A stretch of DNA of 64,000 nt from Flavobacterium oncorhynchi (GTDB taxonomy: Bacteria > Bacteroidota > Bacteroidia > Flavobacteriales > Flavobacteriaceae), in assembly GCF_002217355.1 (NCBI RefSeq), contig NZ_MUHA01000012.1:87766-151765 (forward strand). Reading direction: 5' to 3'. This document shows positions 1 to 8,569 of this stretch, in pieces. Numbering within the stretch: position 1 is the stretch's first letter; every line of letters starts with the position of its first letter. The notes under the pieces are model-generated. The model saw nothing but the letters and a program-made list of their open reading frames with translations, ran no database searches and was not told the DNA's origin. The position numbers and the translations under genes are program-made.

Positions 1-103
1 GCAGCATTTCTGCTCTTGCTAGTCCAACAATATATCCAATCATTCCAGCTCCAAGAGCTACCCAAGATGCCGCTATAAAGGCATTCGATGTTTTTTGTAC
101 CAT
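1..103 (-). CDS. YiaA/YiaB-type inner membrane protein (partial)
   Basis: Only the first 34 codons are inside the window; the gene runs off the left edge. The reading frame starts with ATG at 103 and gives MVQKTSNAFIAAS, followed by a hydrophobic stretch with small residues (WVALGAGMIGYIVGL), which resembles the first helix of the YiaA/YiaB two-helix membrane family. The family has no firmly known role. The call rests on this short stretch, so it is tentative. Confidence 0.5.
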   Translation of the reverse strand, partial: MVQKTSNAFIAASWVALGAGMIGYIVGLARAEML

Positions 104-219
104 GTTTGTTTTAATTTATTAAATGTATTGGTTAGAGGCAAATGTAATTAAATTCGTATGATATATGCGAAAACACTTATAAAGATTATTCAGTTTTATC
201 TTCTTAATTGTTAAAAATA

Positions 220-246
220 AAAAAAAGCTCCATTAGGAGCTTTTTC
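220..246 (-). terminator. Rho-independent terminator of the DUF4252 operon
   Basis: A 7-bp stem (AAGCTCC / GGAGCTT) with a short loop is flanked by A and T runs. It lies about 20 bp past the stop codon of the DUF4252 lipoprotein gene on the minus strand. The A run on the other side could also let it stop plus-strand transcription. Confidence 0.7.
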
Positions 247-267
247 AATTTAAGTAAGATATATTTA

Positions 268-804
268 TTATTTAACTAGCTGCTGTAAAGGTTTTAACTG
301 TTCCATATCGATATTTGATTGTTTTAAAACAGTCATTAAAGTCATGATGTTATTTGGATTCATGTTTTTTCCTAAAACACGAACTACTGCAAAACCATTT
401 TCTTTTCGGTTAGCGAAAACAACGAATTCTTCGATGTTTTCATCTGTGCCAACATAGCTTATAGAAGCGCCGTCTTTACCTGAGCCAAACGTCATTAGCT
501 GTTGATATTTTGGGTTTTTTAAAATAGCTTTGACTTTTGCTCTTTCTGTTTCAAATTGAGCTTGATTTTTGTCGTTTGCTTTAAAAGCTAGAATATTCAT
601 CTTGTCAAATGACTTTAAAGCTTCATTTTGCTCGGCGGATAATTTTGCTTTTTCTAAATTTAAAATAGTAGGAGAAACATCAAGAGCGATAAAATCTTTA
701 TTGTCTGTATTTTGTACAAAATACTTTTGCAATGAAGGTTCAGAATTACAACTTACTAAAGTTAATAATACTAAAAGGGCTGAGGTAAAAACGTTTGTTT
801 TCAT
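268..804 (-). CDS. DUF4252 family lipoprotein
   Basis: A 178-residue protein with a lipoprotein signal: positive start, hydrophobic core, and lipobox LVSC with the acylated cysteine at residue 19. The rest resembles the DUF4252 family of Bacteroidota, whose molecular role is unknown. It is the last gene of a four-gene minus-strand operon (sigma factor, putative anti-sigma, two DUF4252 proteins) and starts 2 bp after the stop of its paralogue. Context suggests an envelope protein controlled by the ECF sigma factor; that is inference. Confidence 0.75.
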   Translation of the reverse strand: MKTNVFTSALLVLLTLVSCNSEPSLQKYFVQNTDNKDFIALDVSPTILNLEKAKLSAEQNEALKSFDKMNILAFKANDKNQAQFETERAKVKAILKNPKYQQLMTFGSGKDGASISYVGTDENIEEFVVFANRKENGFAVVRVLGKNMNPNNIMTLMTVLKQSNIDMEQLKPLQQLVK

Positions 805-806
805 GA

Positions 807-1334
807 TTATTTTTTGCCTTTAGAGGCTTTTTTTAAGTCTGAACCGCCTGGAAGCTGCATTTTGTCTGTAAGTACTGAAATTTCGTTTAAATCAAAATTT
901 CCAGTTAAAGAAAGTAAAACGGTTTCATCATTTTTTGCGCCGTCAACAAACATAAGTAATTCTCTAATTTGTGTATCGCTTGCACCTGATTTTACCATTA
1001 TGCGTACATTTTTTCCGCTGTCGTTTACTCTCATAAGTTCTTCAAGACCTGCTGTTTTAATGTATTTATCAGCAGAAGCTTTCATATCGGCCTCGATTTT
1101 AGGATTTTTTGTTGTAAACACTTTCAAATAATCTAATTTTTTAATCAGATTAATGTATTGCTGTGTTTCTTTGTCAGTAGCGTCAACTTTTACTTTGCTC
1201 ATTAAATCGAACATTTTTTTGTTTACAATTACTGAAGTTACATCGTCCTGACCATCAAATTTGTCAAAGGCGCCTTGAGCATAAAATACATTTGTTACAA
1301 AGGCGAATACTAGTGTTATGATAAGATTTTTCAT
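807..1334 (-). CDS. DUF4252 domain-containing secreted protein
   Basis: A 175-residue protein with a type I signal peptide (cleavage probably after YAQ near residue 20), so it is likely periplasmic, not lipid-anchored. It carries the DUF4252 fold: a segment on local mobility and stability (GKNVRIMVKSG, then LLMFVDGAKN) is shared in outline with the next gene downstream. The C-terminus is lysine-rich. It lies 16 bp after the putative anti-sigma gene. The pairing of one soluble and one lipidated DUF4252 protein behind an ECF sigma factor is common in flavobacteria; function is unknown. Confidence 0.75.
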   Translation of the reverse strand: MKNLIITLVFAFVTNVFYAQGAFDKFDGQDDVTSVIVNKKMFDLMSKVKVDATDKETQQYINLIKKLDYLKVFTTKNPKIEADMKASADKYIKTAGLEELMRVNDSGKNVRIMVKSGASDTQIRELLMFVDGAKNDETVLLSLTGNFDLNEISVLTDKMQLPGGSDLKKASKGKK

Positions 1335-1350
1335 TTTTGATTGAATTTAA

Positions 1351-1812
1351 TTACTGTTTAAAAATTTTGTTTTTTGATTGTTCGTATTCGTTAATGTATT
1401 GTACGCTTTCGATACCTACATTAACATTGTTTGATAATAGTGCCAAAGCTTTTTGAGTTGCTTTCAGCGCTTCTTCCGGATTATCATAGGTTCCTAATTC
1501 TGATTGTGCTGCAACTACTGGAGCTGCATTGTTTTCACTTACAAAAAAATAGGTTCCAATTCCGAGTAAAACAACAGCTGAAGCAGCAATCGATAACCAC
1601 GCTACATTTCGTTTCTTAGTTTGTAGTGGAATCTCTTGTGTCGATTTTTGCTGTTTTACCTGAGAGAAATAACCAAAAAGTGGTTTGTATTGCTCCAAAT
1701 GCTGCGCAACATTTGATGATGAAAAGTATTCTTTTAACTGATTTTCTTCGGCAATAGTTGTCTCTCCCTCGAAGTATTTTTCTAATATATGTTCTATTTT
1801 ATCTGATTCCAT
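1351..1812 (-). CDS. Putative membrane anti-sigma factor
   Basis: A 153-residue single-pass membrane protein: about 70 cytoplasmic residues, one transmembrane helix near residues 70-91, and about 60 periplasmic residues. The N-terminal part (ILEKYFEGETTIAEENQL) is typical of short Bacteroidota anti-sigma-like proteins that begin with a zinc-free, zf-HC2-like helical domain. Its start overlaps the end of the ECF sigma gene by 14 bp, which points to translational coupling. The role as anti-sigma factor is inferred from position and topology. Confidence 0.6.
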   Translation of the reverse strand: MESDKIEHILEKYFEGETTIAEENQLKEYFSSSNVAQHLEQYKPLFGYFSQVKQQKSTQEIPLQTKKRNVAWLSIAASAVVLLGIGTYFFVSENNAAPVVAAQSELGTYDNPEEALKATQKALALLSNNVNVGIESVQYINEYEQSKNKIFKQ

Positions 1813-2308
1813 AACTGTGTGTGTTAATCATTTCTTCTCTAATTTTTTTTCTTGCTCTTGAAAGTGCTACCCGAATCGCCGTTTCATTCATGTTGACAAT
1901 TTTTGCAATTTCTTCAAATTCATATTGTTCGACGTCTCGCAATTGAATTAGTATTTGCAATTGTTCAGGGAGTTGATTTACTATTTTTTCAACCCATTCT
2001 AAACTGTCTGAATCTTCCAGTTTTTTATCCAATTGCGGCTCACGATCGGTAAAATTATTATGAACAATTTTTAGATTTCCAGCTCTTTTTGATTTTAACT
2101 GATCAAGACAATAATTTTTAGTCATTGTCATAGCCAGCGCTTCAACATTATTATAAGCACTTAAATCGTCTTTTTTATTCCATAATTTAACCATTACCTC
2201 CTGAGCAGCATCTTCTGCTTCTTCGGTGCTGGTAAGCAATCGTTTTGCCAGACGAAAAACTTTGTCTTTAAAAGGATTTACTAATTCTATAAACACATTC
2301 TGGTTCAT
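1799..2308 (-). CDS. RNA polymerase sigma-70 factor, ECF subfamily
   Basis: A 169-residue ECF sigma factor. The sigma-2 region (residues about 8-75) includes the core-binding/-10 stretch AEDAAQEVMVKLWN, and the sigma-4 region (about 105-160) includes a helix-turn-helix YEFEEIAKIVNMNETAIRVALSRARKKI. It heads an operon with a putative anti-sigma protein and two DUF4252 proteins, so it probably controls its own operon in response to an envelope signal. No clear TAnnTTTG promoter is visible upstream, consistent with self-control by the alternative sigma factor, though this is weak evidence. Confidence 0.9.
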   Translation of the reverse strand: MNQNVFIELVNPFKDKVFRLAKRLLTSTEEAEDAAQEVMVKLWNKKDDLSAYNNVEALAMTMTKNYCLDQLKSKRAGNLKIVHNNFTDREPQLDKKLEDSDSLEWVEKIVNQLPEQLQILIQLRDVEQYEFEEIAKIVNMNETAIRVALSRARKKIREEMINTHSYGIR

Positions 2309-2445
2309 AAATTAAAGGTTATTCGTTAGCTTATATAATCAAGACGAGACACAATTATTTTTGTTACAAAGACTTTGTATTTTTTTTTATAAAAAAAGAA
2401 TACGACTTAAAACTAAAGATAGTATTTTTACGTTAGTATTCTATA

Positions 2446-3954
2446 ATGATGCCGAAACCAAAATTTATGAAAACAATTCTAAGGTCAGCACTTTTCTTGT
2501 GTATGTTAACATTTTCTTTACAGTCTTGTGAAGATCAGGACGATGTTATGTCTCCATCTCATTTACAAGTTAATGATTTTGTATGGAGAGGACTGAATGA
2601 AGTTTATTTATGGCAGGCTGATGTTCCAAATTTAGCTGATGACCGTTTTGCTGCAAAAGCAGACTTAGAGAATTATTTAGCGGGGTATTCAAGACCTGAA
2701 GATTTATTTCAGGATTTGCTGAATAAACCAATCAGCAAATACCCAAATGGTAATGCAATAGATCGTTTTAGCTGGATTGTTGATGATTATACTGTTTTAG
2801 AACAGGAGCTTAATGGGATTTCAAAAAATAATGGTTTAGATTTTAAGCTTACTAGAATTGCTCAAGGATCTAATGATTTAGTTGGTTATGTTCGTTATGT
2901 TATTCCTAATTCTAACGCATCGACTAAAGATATTAAAAGAGGAGATTTGTTTACGAGTATAAACGGAACAAAACTTACAATTTCAAATTATCAATCTTTA
3001 TTAAATACTGATAATTATACTTTAGATCTTGCTGATTTTAATGGAACTGCATTTGTATTGAACGGAAAAACGGTTTCCTTATCTAAGACTACTTTAGAAG
3101 AAAATCCTATTCTTATTAATAAGGTGATTGAATCTGGAGAGCACAAAATTGGATATTTAATGTATAATGGTTTTTATGCAGGGTATGATGCCAAGTTAAA
3201 TCAGGCTTTTGGCGATTTAAAAGGGATTACGGATCTGGTTTTAGATTTAAGATATAACGGAGGTGGTTCTGTAAAATCGTCTACGCGTTTGGCTAGTATG
3301 ATTACTGGACAGTTTGAAGGGAAAATATTTTCGAAAAGACAATATAATTTTAAGTTGATGGCTGGAATGACAGCCGATGATTTAGAGCTGTTGAATGAAA
3401 GATTTGTTAAAAGCATTGATGGTGCGACAATAAATAGTTTAAACTTGGCGAGAGTATTTATTATCACTACTGCAAACACAGCATCTGCAAGTGAATTGGT
3501 TATAAACGGACTAAAACCCTATATTGAAGTTATTCAGGTTGGCGAAACTACTATAGGTAAAAATGTAGGTTCGTTTACAGTTTATGATTCACCAACTTTA
3601 ACAAAAGCCAAAGTGAACCCAAATCATAGATACGCGATGCAGCCTTTGGTTTTTAAAATTGCAAACGCTGCTGATTTTGGAGATTATACACAAGGATTAA
3701 CACCGACCTTTCCTTTAAATGAAAAGGTTATTATAAAGGATGAACCAGGTACTCATTTGGGGATATTAGGAGATAAAAAGGAGCCATTGTTAGATCTAGT
3801 GATTTCTAAAATAACAGGAGCAACAGCTAAAAAGATTCAAACCGACGAAAGTTTCGATTTACCTTATATAAGCGATTCTAGAAAAATAAATGGATTGCGA
3901 AATGAAATGTATTTAGAGAATGTTCCAAAAGAATTTATGAGAACTTTAAAATAG
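2446..3954 (+). CDS. S41 family C-terminal processing peptidase, lipoprotein
   Basis: A 502-residue protease. The lipobox LQSC puts the acylated cysteine at residue 28 (or 21 if the inner ATG at 2467 is the true start, which gives a more normal signal peptide). A PDZ-like domain (about residues 120-190, with RGDLFTSINGTKL) is followed by the S41 catalytic core: the LVLDLRYNGGGSV strand, the serine loop TANTASASELV near residue 347, and a lysine in TIGKNVGS. Bacteroidota have several such secreted tail-specific proteases of unknown substrate. It stands alone, facing the convergent BtuG-like gene. Confidence 0.88.
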   Translation: MMPKPKFMKTILRSALFLCMLTFSLQSCEDQDDVMSPSHLQVNDFVWRGLNEVYLWQADVPNLADDRFAAKADLENYLAGYSRPEDLFQDLLNKPISKYPNGNAIDRFSWIVDDYTVLEQELNGISKNNGLDFKLTRIAQGSNDLVGYVRYVIPNSNASTKDIKRGDLFTSINGTKLTISNYQSLLNTDNYTLDLADFNGTAFVLNGKTVSLSKTTLEENPILINKVIESGEHKIGYLMYNGFYAGYDAKLNQAFGDLKGITDLVLDLRYNGGGSVKSSTRLASMITGQFEGKIFSKRQYNFKLMAGMTADDLELLNERFVKSIDGATINSLNLARVFIITTANTASASELVINGLKPYIEVIQVGETTIGKNVGSFTVYDSPTLTKAKVNPNHRYAMQPLVFKIANAADFGDYTQGLTPTFPLNEKVIIKDEPGTHLGILGDKKEPLLDLVISKITGATAKKIQTDESFDLPYISDSRKINGLRNEMYLENVPKEFMRTLK

Positions 3955-3960
3955 AAATAA

Positions 3961-3998
3961 AAAAAATAGGCTTTCAGAGATGAAAGCCTATTTTTTTT
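3961..3998. terminator. Bidirectional terminator between convergent genes
   Basis: An inverted repeat (AATAGGCTTTCA / TGAAAGCCTATT) is flanked by an A run on the left and a T run on the right. It lies between the S41 protease (plus) and the BtuG-like gene (minus) and suits both. Confidence 0.85.
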
Positions 3999-4027
3999 CC
4001 AAAAACTAATAACAAATTCTAAAAGAA

Positions 4028-5074
4028 TTAATCATTAAAATAGAAACCATTTGGAGCAATACCAACTGTTAATTCTTTTAGTAGATTTCCACTCAAGTTA
4101 TAGATGTATGCTTTACTGTCTACTTTGTAGTTACCGCTGTCTGCCAAGTAAACTTTACCGTCTTTAACTGCAAAACCGTATAAGTTAGCAACTGAAGGAG
4201 CATTGAAAATTGGAGTTGAAGAAACTGCAGTTGCAGAAGTGTTTATAACATAAACTGAGCTTTTTACAGTATAATAAATTTTGTCGTCAGAAATATCTAA
4301 ATATCCAGCTTTTTCTAAGCTTGCAGGAAATGGAAGTTTAGTAACAGATTTGTCTGCTAATTTTACTTTTACAATTTCGCTGCTTGCTCCACCCCAAGGT
4401 GCTCTTAAGATGTACAGAATACCATTTTCCTCTTCAATTGAATCAGCGCTTGTTCCAATTATTATTGGAGCTTCTACAGTTTTAGTAGCAATATTAACAA
4501 TCAAAAGTTTGTCGCTTGCATCAGGTTCTGTAATGTACAATTTGCCATTTTCAAGAATAAGCCTGTTTGCAGTGGCATTCAATTCAATTTTTGATTCTAC
4601 CTTATTTGTTGCTAAATCAATTACAGCAACATAATCGTCAGTATCACCAGTAGCTGGATTAATGTACGAGTAAGTGTTTGCATTAGTAACATAAGCCTTT
4701 CCGTCTTTTACAACACCATATCTTGGATTAGCAAGTCCGCTGTCGATTTTAGCGATCAATTTAAAAGTATATCTGTTTACTACATTTATAACATTTGAAC
4801 CACCAGCAATGATGTAAGCTCTGTCTCCGTTAAAGAAAATGTTTTGAGCATATTTTCCAAGTAAATCTGATCCGTTTGCTGCAGTATAAGCGTCTTTTGT
4901 AAAAAGGCTAAAATTATCGCTAGAAAAAGAAACAGTTCCTTGTCCTGTACTTCCTTCATTTAAAATGAAAAATCCGTTGTCGTATTCTCCTTTTGGCTGG
5001 TCATCATCGTCATTAGAACAAGACACAAATAAGGATACACTTAGTGCTATTAAAAGTAATTTGCTAAGTTTCAT
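4028..5074 (-). CDS. BtuG-like surface cobalamin-binding beta-propeller lipoprotein
   Basis: A 348-residue lipoprotein: lipobox FVSC (Cys19) followed by SNDDDDQ, an acidic patch of the type that sends Bacteroidota lipoproteins to the cell surface. The body is a series of YncE/DUF5074-like blades of about 45 residues, each with a hydrophobic strand plus D/N-G-K turns (DGKAYVTNA, NGKLYITEP, DGKVYLADSG). It lies 5 bp after btuB and shares the riboswitch-led transcript. BtuG proteins of Bacteroides are surface propellers that catch B12 for BtuB; the same position and fold make that role likely here. The assignment is by context and fold, not by close sequence match. Confidence 0.72.
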   Translation of the reverse strand: MKLSKLLLIALSVSLFVSCSNDDDDQPKGEYDNGFFILNEGSTGQGTVSFSSDNFSLFTKDAYTAANGSDLLGKYAQNIFFNGDRAYIIAGGSNVINVVNRYTFKLIAKIDSGLANPRYGVVKDGKAYVTNANTYSYINPATGDTDDYVAVIDLATNKVESKIELNATANRLILENGKLYITEPDASDKLLIVNIATKTVEAPIIIGTSADSIEEENGILYILRAPWGGASSEIVKVKLADKSVTKLPFPASLEKAGYLDISDDKIYYTVKSSVYVINTSATAVSSTPIFNAPSVANLYGFAVKDGKVYLADSGNYKVDSKAYIYNLSGNLLKELTVGIAPNGFYFND

Positions 5075-5079
5075 AAATA

Positions 5080-6933
5080 TTAAAATTTTAGAGTTAAATA
5101 CATGTTGAAATTTCGACCCGGCATAGGTCTGTCCTCAAGACTTTCATAATTTTCGTTGAAGATGTTTAATACTTGAATGCCAAGTTTAAAGGAGTCAAGA
5201 AATTTAAAATCATAATCGATTCCGATATTTGATAGCGTATAATCTTTTATGATTTCGTCTGGATTGTTATCTGCTCTGGTATAAACAAATCCATTATATA
5301 AAAATTGATAATAAGCAGAAATTCTATTTCTAGAATAAGAAACGGAAGCTGTAACTTTATTAAACGGAACAAAGAAAAGCTGTTTTTTGGTTTCTTCGTC
5401 TTTAGAAGCAGTGTAAGCATAAGATGCATTTGCACCAAAAATATTTTTGCCATACTGTTTTTTCCAGCTCAGCAGAGTTTCGGCACCATAACTATTAACC
5501 TTGTCTCTATTTTGAGGTGTCCAAATGCCGTTTGAACCTGGAACCCATTGCAGTAAATCTTTAATTTTGATGTAATAAAAAGTCTGTGTCAACGAAATGT
5601 TTTTAAAAGTAAAAACGTTTCCAATTTCTGCCTGATAAGAGCTTTCTGGTTTTAAATCGGGATTTCCGCCTTCTTCCCAATATAAATCATTGAAAGTTGG
5701 GATTCTGAAGTTTCGAGATAAGTTTAGTTTTAATTGATATAATTTGCTAAACTGATAAGTAGAACCAAAATTGAATAAAACAGGAGATTTGTAATTGTCT
5801 GTAAATTCTTTTCGAATACCAAATTCATTCTTCCAGTCAGTCGAAAAATCTTGCTTTATAAGTAAAGCAGCCGAACCAATTTCTCTAGTGTTATCTCCAA
5901 AACCGCTTCCGTAACCTTTTGTTCTGTTATAATCTACGATTCCGTTTATCTGAGTTGATTTAAATAAAGTGTAACCTATATCGGCTTTAGAAATAAAACT
6001 TTCCGTTTTTCCGTACGTATATTGATTTTTTGAATTATCAGCATAATACTGATAGTTTTCAAAAATATACGCCGTTTTGAAATTTGCAGTTAGTTTTCCA
6101 AAATTACCGTCGTATTCTAATAAGTTTCTATTGAAACCATTTACATACTTGCTTTTAGTTTCCGTTTCAGTAATTAAAGAAGTATTTCGATCTGTATTTG
6201 AAGTTTGAGTATATAATTTTAAGCTGTTTTTAGCATTAATTTTATATCCCACATTAGCATTCATTGTAATAACGTCGTATTGTCCGTTTTGGTTCCAGCG
6301 CTGTTCACCTCTCCAAGTATATCGATTTAAATATTTATAATCGTTTGTCGAGCTGTTTTTAGAAAAACCAATTTGAGAGCTCCATTTTTCATTAGAAATA
6401 TTAGTTTTATAATTGATTCCAATCGTGTTGAAGCTTCCATAATCTAGTCTTAGATTATTTTCAAAACGCTTATAAAAACTCATGTCATTATTTAAATGCA
6501 CCGTTCCTCCAATTGCGCCGCTGCCATAAATAACACTTCCTCCGCCTGCTTTTACGCTGACAGAATTATAATCGGAACCTGAAATGGTGTTGAAATCAGT
6601 ACTTCCGTTCATTTGAGAATTAATATTAATTCCGTTCCAGATTACTGCAGTCTGCGAAGAAGTAGTTCCTCGAAAAGAAACCGTAGAAAGCATTCCACGT
6701 CCATATTCTTTAAAATAAAGAGTAGAATTAAAATTTAATAAATCAGTAAGTAAAGCTTCATTTTTACTTATAATGGAATCATTAAGTTTTAAAACCGATT
6801 GGGAGTTGGAGTATTTTTTTAGATTAGCATCAGAAACCAGAACCTCTTTCAGGTTGTTAATAGAATCTTTTTGCGCCAAAATACTTTGACACAACAATAA
6901 GAAAAGGCAAGCAAAACGTATTTTTAAAGTCAT
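5080..6933 (-). CDS. btuB: TonB-dependent outer membrane cobalamin receptor BtuB
   Basis: A 617-residue TonB-dependent receptor with a signal peptide (about 20 residues, ending ...SILAQ), a plug domain (about residues 40-140, with the GSGAIGGTVHLN motif typical of plugs) and a 22-stranded barrel ending in the aromatic YLTLKF. The length matches BtuB, not the 900-1000-residue SusC type. A cobalamin riboswitch lies directly upstream and the BtuG-like gene directly downstream, so cobalamin or cobinamide is the likely cargo. The ATG at 6933 is 46 bp past the riboswitch core. Confidence 0.9.
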   Translation of the reverse strand: MTLKIRFACLFLLLCQSILAQKDSINNLKEVLVSDANLKKYSNSQSVLKLNDSIISKNEALLTDLLNFNSTLYFKEYGRGMLSTVSFRGTTSSQTAVIWNGININSQMNGSTDFNTISGSDYNSVSVKAGGGSVIYGSGAIGGTVHLNNDMSFYKRFENNLRLDYGSFNTIGINYKTNISNEKWSSQIGFSKNSSTNDYKYLNRYTWRGEQRWNQNGQYDVITMNANVGYKINAKNSLKLYTQTSNTDRNTSLITETETKSKYVNGFNRNLLEYDGNFGKLTANFKTAYIFENYQYYADNSKNQYTYGKTESFISKADIGYTLFKSTQINGIVDYNRTKGYGSGFGDNTREIGSAALLIKQDFSTDWKNEFGIRKEFTDNYKSPVLFNFGSTYQFSKLYQLKLNLSRNFRIPTFNDLYWEEGGNPDLKPESSYQAEIGNVFTFKNISLTQTFYYIKIKDLLQWVPGSNGIWTPQNRDKVNSYGAETLLSWKKQYGKNIFGANASYAYTASKDEETKKQLFFVPFNKVTASVSYSRNRISAYYQFLYNGFVYTRADNNPDEIIKDYTLSNIGIDYDFKFLDSFKLGIQVLNIFNENYESLEDRPMPGRNFNMYLTLKF

Positions 6934-6974
6934 AATTTCTACACTCTTTTTCCCGAGAGCTCGATATTTTGTTA

Positions 6975-7152
6975 TAAAGGCAGGTCTCCTGGCTTGCGTC
7001 TTGTTGTTTACCTTCCCATTCGCCGGGGCGAGCAGTGGTTTTGTAGTTTACAACAAGCATTCTTTTTAGAACAAAGCTTACAGTTGCGGGTACAGCTCAA
7101 GAATTTTTACTTGATTCCCTTTTAATGTGTTAGAATAAAAACACAACCTTAA
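6975..7152 (-). ncRNA. Cobalamin (B12) riboswitch
   Basis: On the minus strand the region contains the hallmark elements in order: GGTTGTG near the 5' end, AGGGAATC, the core ACCCGCAACTGTAAGC, then GAATGGGAAGG and the closing GCCAGGAGACCTGCC. This is the class I cobalamin riboswitch layout. It starts at the predicted transcription start of the promoter at 7160-7191 and ends about 46 nt before the btuB ATG. A small CGAG/CTCG hairpin (about 6952-6963) follows and could be the expression platform. B12 binding would lower btuB-btuG expression. Confidence 0.95.
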
Positions 7153-7159
7153 TTTGCTG

Positions 7160-7191
7160 CAAATATAAAGTTAAAAATAATGATAATTCAA
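7160..7191 (-). promoter_or_regulatory. Promoter for riboswitch-btuB-btuG
   Basis: Bacteroidota-type promoter on the minus strand: -7 element TATATTTG at 7160-7167 and a TTG -33 element at 7189-7191, 21 bp apart. It separates btuB-btuG from the salvage genes cobU-cobC upstream, so the riboswitch acts only on the receptor genes unless there is read-through. Confidence 0.75.
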
Positions 7192-7232
7192 ATTTGTTTT
7201 AGTTTTCAAGGTAAACTGCAAACAAAAGGACT

Positions 7233-7769
7233 TTAAAATTCGATTTTTATAACCTCTCCAAAGTCAACTTTGTTTTGAAAAGCATCCTTTAGCGGCAGTG
7301 AAGTCTGATGGCATAAGATACTTCTAATTACGCCGGCATGTGCTGTAATAACAATTGGAGAATTTATTTTTTTCGATGTAAGTGTGACTATAAAATCTCC
7401 AACTCTTTTATGTAATCCTGTAAATGACTCGCCATTTTGAGCTTTAACGTTTACAAAATCTTCCATCCAGGGATTTAGTTGTTCTGGTGGAATTTCATTC
7501 CAGTTTTTCAATTCCCAATCACCAAAATTCATTTCCATTAAACGCTCATCTTCTTGATATGAAATGGCGTTGATTTTTGTTTGAATGTATTTTGCTAAAG
7601 TAACACAGCGTTTTAGTGGACTTGTAAAAATCAGAGCTTCTGAGGGTAATTGTGAAACAACGTTTTCGAATACTGTTTCAAAAGGTGCTGCAATATCTAC
7701 ATCAGATTGCCCGTAGCAAATTCCTTTTTCGCAGACCGTTTCAGTATGGCGAACTAAATAAATTTCCAT
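7233..7769 (-). CDS. cobC: Alpha-ribazole phosphatase (histidine phosphatase family)
   Basis: A 178-residue histidine phosphatase: the catalytic RH motif is LVRHTET at residues 5-11, and the second histidine is in ITAHAGVIRS near residue 143. In cobalamin synthesis CobC removes the phosphate from alpha-ribazole-5'-phosphate (or from adenosylcobalamin-5'-phosphate). The family includes phosphoglycerate mutases, but position next to cobS (16-bp overlap with its end) supports CobC. Confidence 0.85.
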   Translation of the reverse strand: MEIYLVRHTETVCEKGICYGQSDVDIAAPFETVFENVVSQLPSEALIFTSPLKRCVTLAKYIQTKINAISYQEDERLMEMNFGDWELKNWNEIPPEQLNPWMEDFVNVKAQNGESFTGLHKRVGDFIVTLTSKKINSPIVITAHAGVIRSILCHQTSLPLKDAFQNKVDFGEVIKIEF

Positions 7770-8545
7770 ATCAAAAGAAAGCTTAAGTAATAAACAACTT
7801 CACAAACTTGCTGCGTTGCGCCAAGACAATCTCCTGTATAGCCATCTATCCATTTTTGGAAATATCTCGCAAGAAAATAACGCATAATAAAAACAGGAAT
7901 TAAGGCAAGCAGAAATTTAAAGTTGAAACAGGAGAATATCAATAAAGGAAGCAATCCGAAGAAAAAAGACCCGAAAATTTCTTTCCAGCTATGATTTTTT
8001 GCAATCGGTTTACTTTTGCTTGAAGCATCGTCTCGAGAATATTCATGCGTGAAAATAATACTAATCGCAGCCAAACGACTTACAGAATGAGCAGAAATAA
8101 ATAACAGAAAAACTAATAAATAAGAATTGCTGTTTGTAAAAAGCGAAATTGATTCTGTCAGCAACTTAAATTTTGCTAAAAAAAGCAAAACTAACCCAAT
8201 TGCTCCATAGGCTCCAATTGCGCTGTCTTTCATAATCATGAGTATTTTTTCTTTCGTCCATCCTCCGCCAAATCCGTCGCAGACATCGGCAAATCCATCT
8301 TCATGAAAGGCTCCAGTTGTCAGTACAGAAGTTATGATAGCAAAAATAACTGCCGTTTCTGTTGATAGAAAAAGAGAAAAAATATAGAAAGCAGTAAATG
8401 AAATTGTTCCTACAATCCAACCGATAAATGGAAAATATCGAGTTGCTTTGTTTAAATAATCTGGATCATGATTGATGTTTTTTGGACAAGGAATTCTAGT
8501 ATAAAACATTAAACAGGTAAAGAAAATATGTAATTCTTTTTTCAT
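7754..8545 (-). CDS. cobS: Adenosylcobinamide-GDP ribazoletransferase
   Basis: A 263-residue inner membrane protein with 5-6 hydrophobic helices. It joins adenosylcobinamide-GDP and alpha-ribazole to give adenosylcobalamin. Family features seen: FYTRIPCP near the start, FPFIGWIVG, the acidic motif HEDGFADVCDGFGGG (metal/nucleotide site) near residues 81-95, and a C-terminal DCLGATQQ. It lies 24 bp after the bluB-cobT fusion and its end overlaps cobC by 16 bp, so the three genes are one operon. Confidence 0.93.
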   Translation of the reverse strand: MKKELHIFFTCLMFYTRIPCPKNINHDPDYLNKATRYFPFIGWIVGTISFTAFYIFSLFLSTETAVIFAIITSVLTTGAFHEDGFADVCDGFGGGWTKEKILMIMKDSAIGAYGAIGLVLLFLAKFKLLTESISLFTNSNSYLLVFLLFISAHSVSRLAAISIIFTHEYSRDDASSKSKPIAKNHSWKEIFGSFFFGLLPLLIFSCFNFKFLLALIPVFIMRYFLARYFQKWIDGYTGDCLGATQQVCEVVYYLSFLLIWKFI

Positions 8546-8569
8546 TTAAAATAAATTTTTAATTGGAGC

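Noticed and set aside
6857..7060. A 67-residue frame on the minus strand
   Set aside because: It runs through the cobalamin riboswitch and into the btuB start; the conserved RNA explains the sequence.
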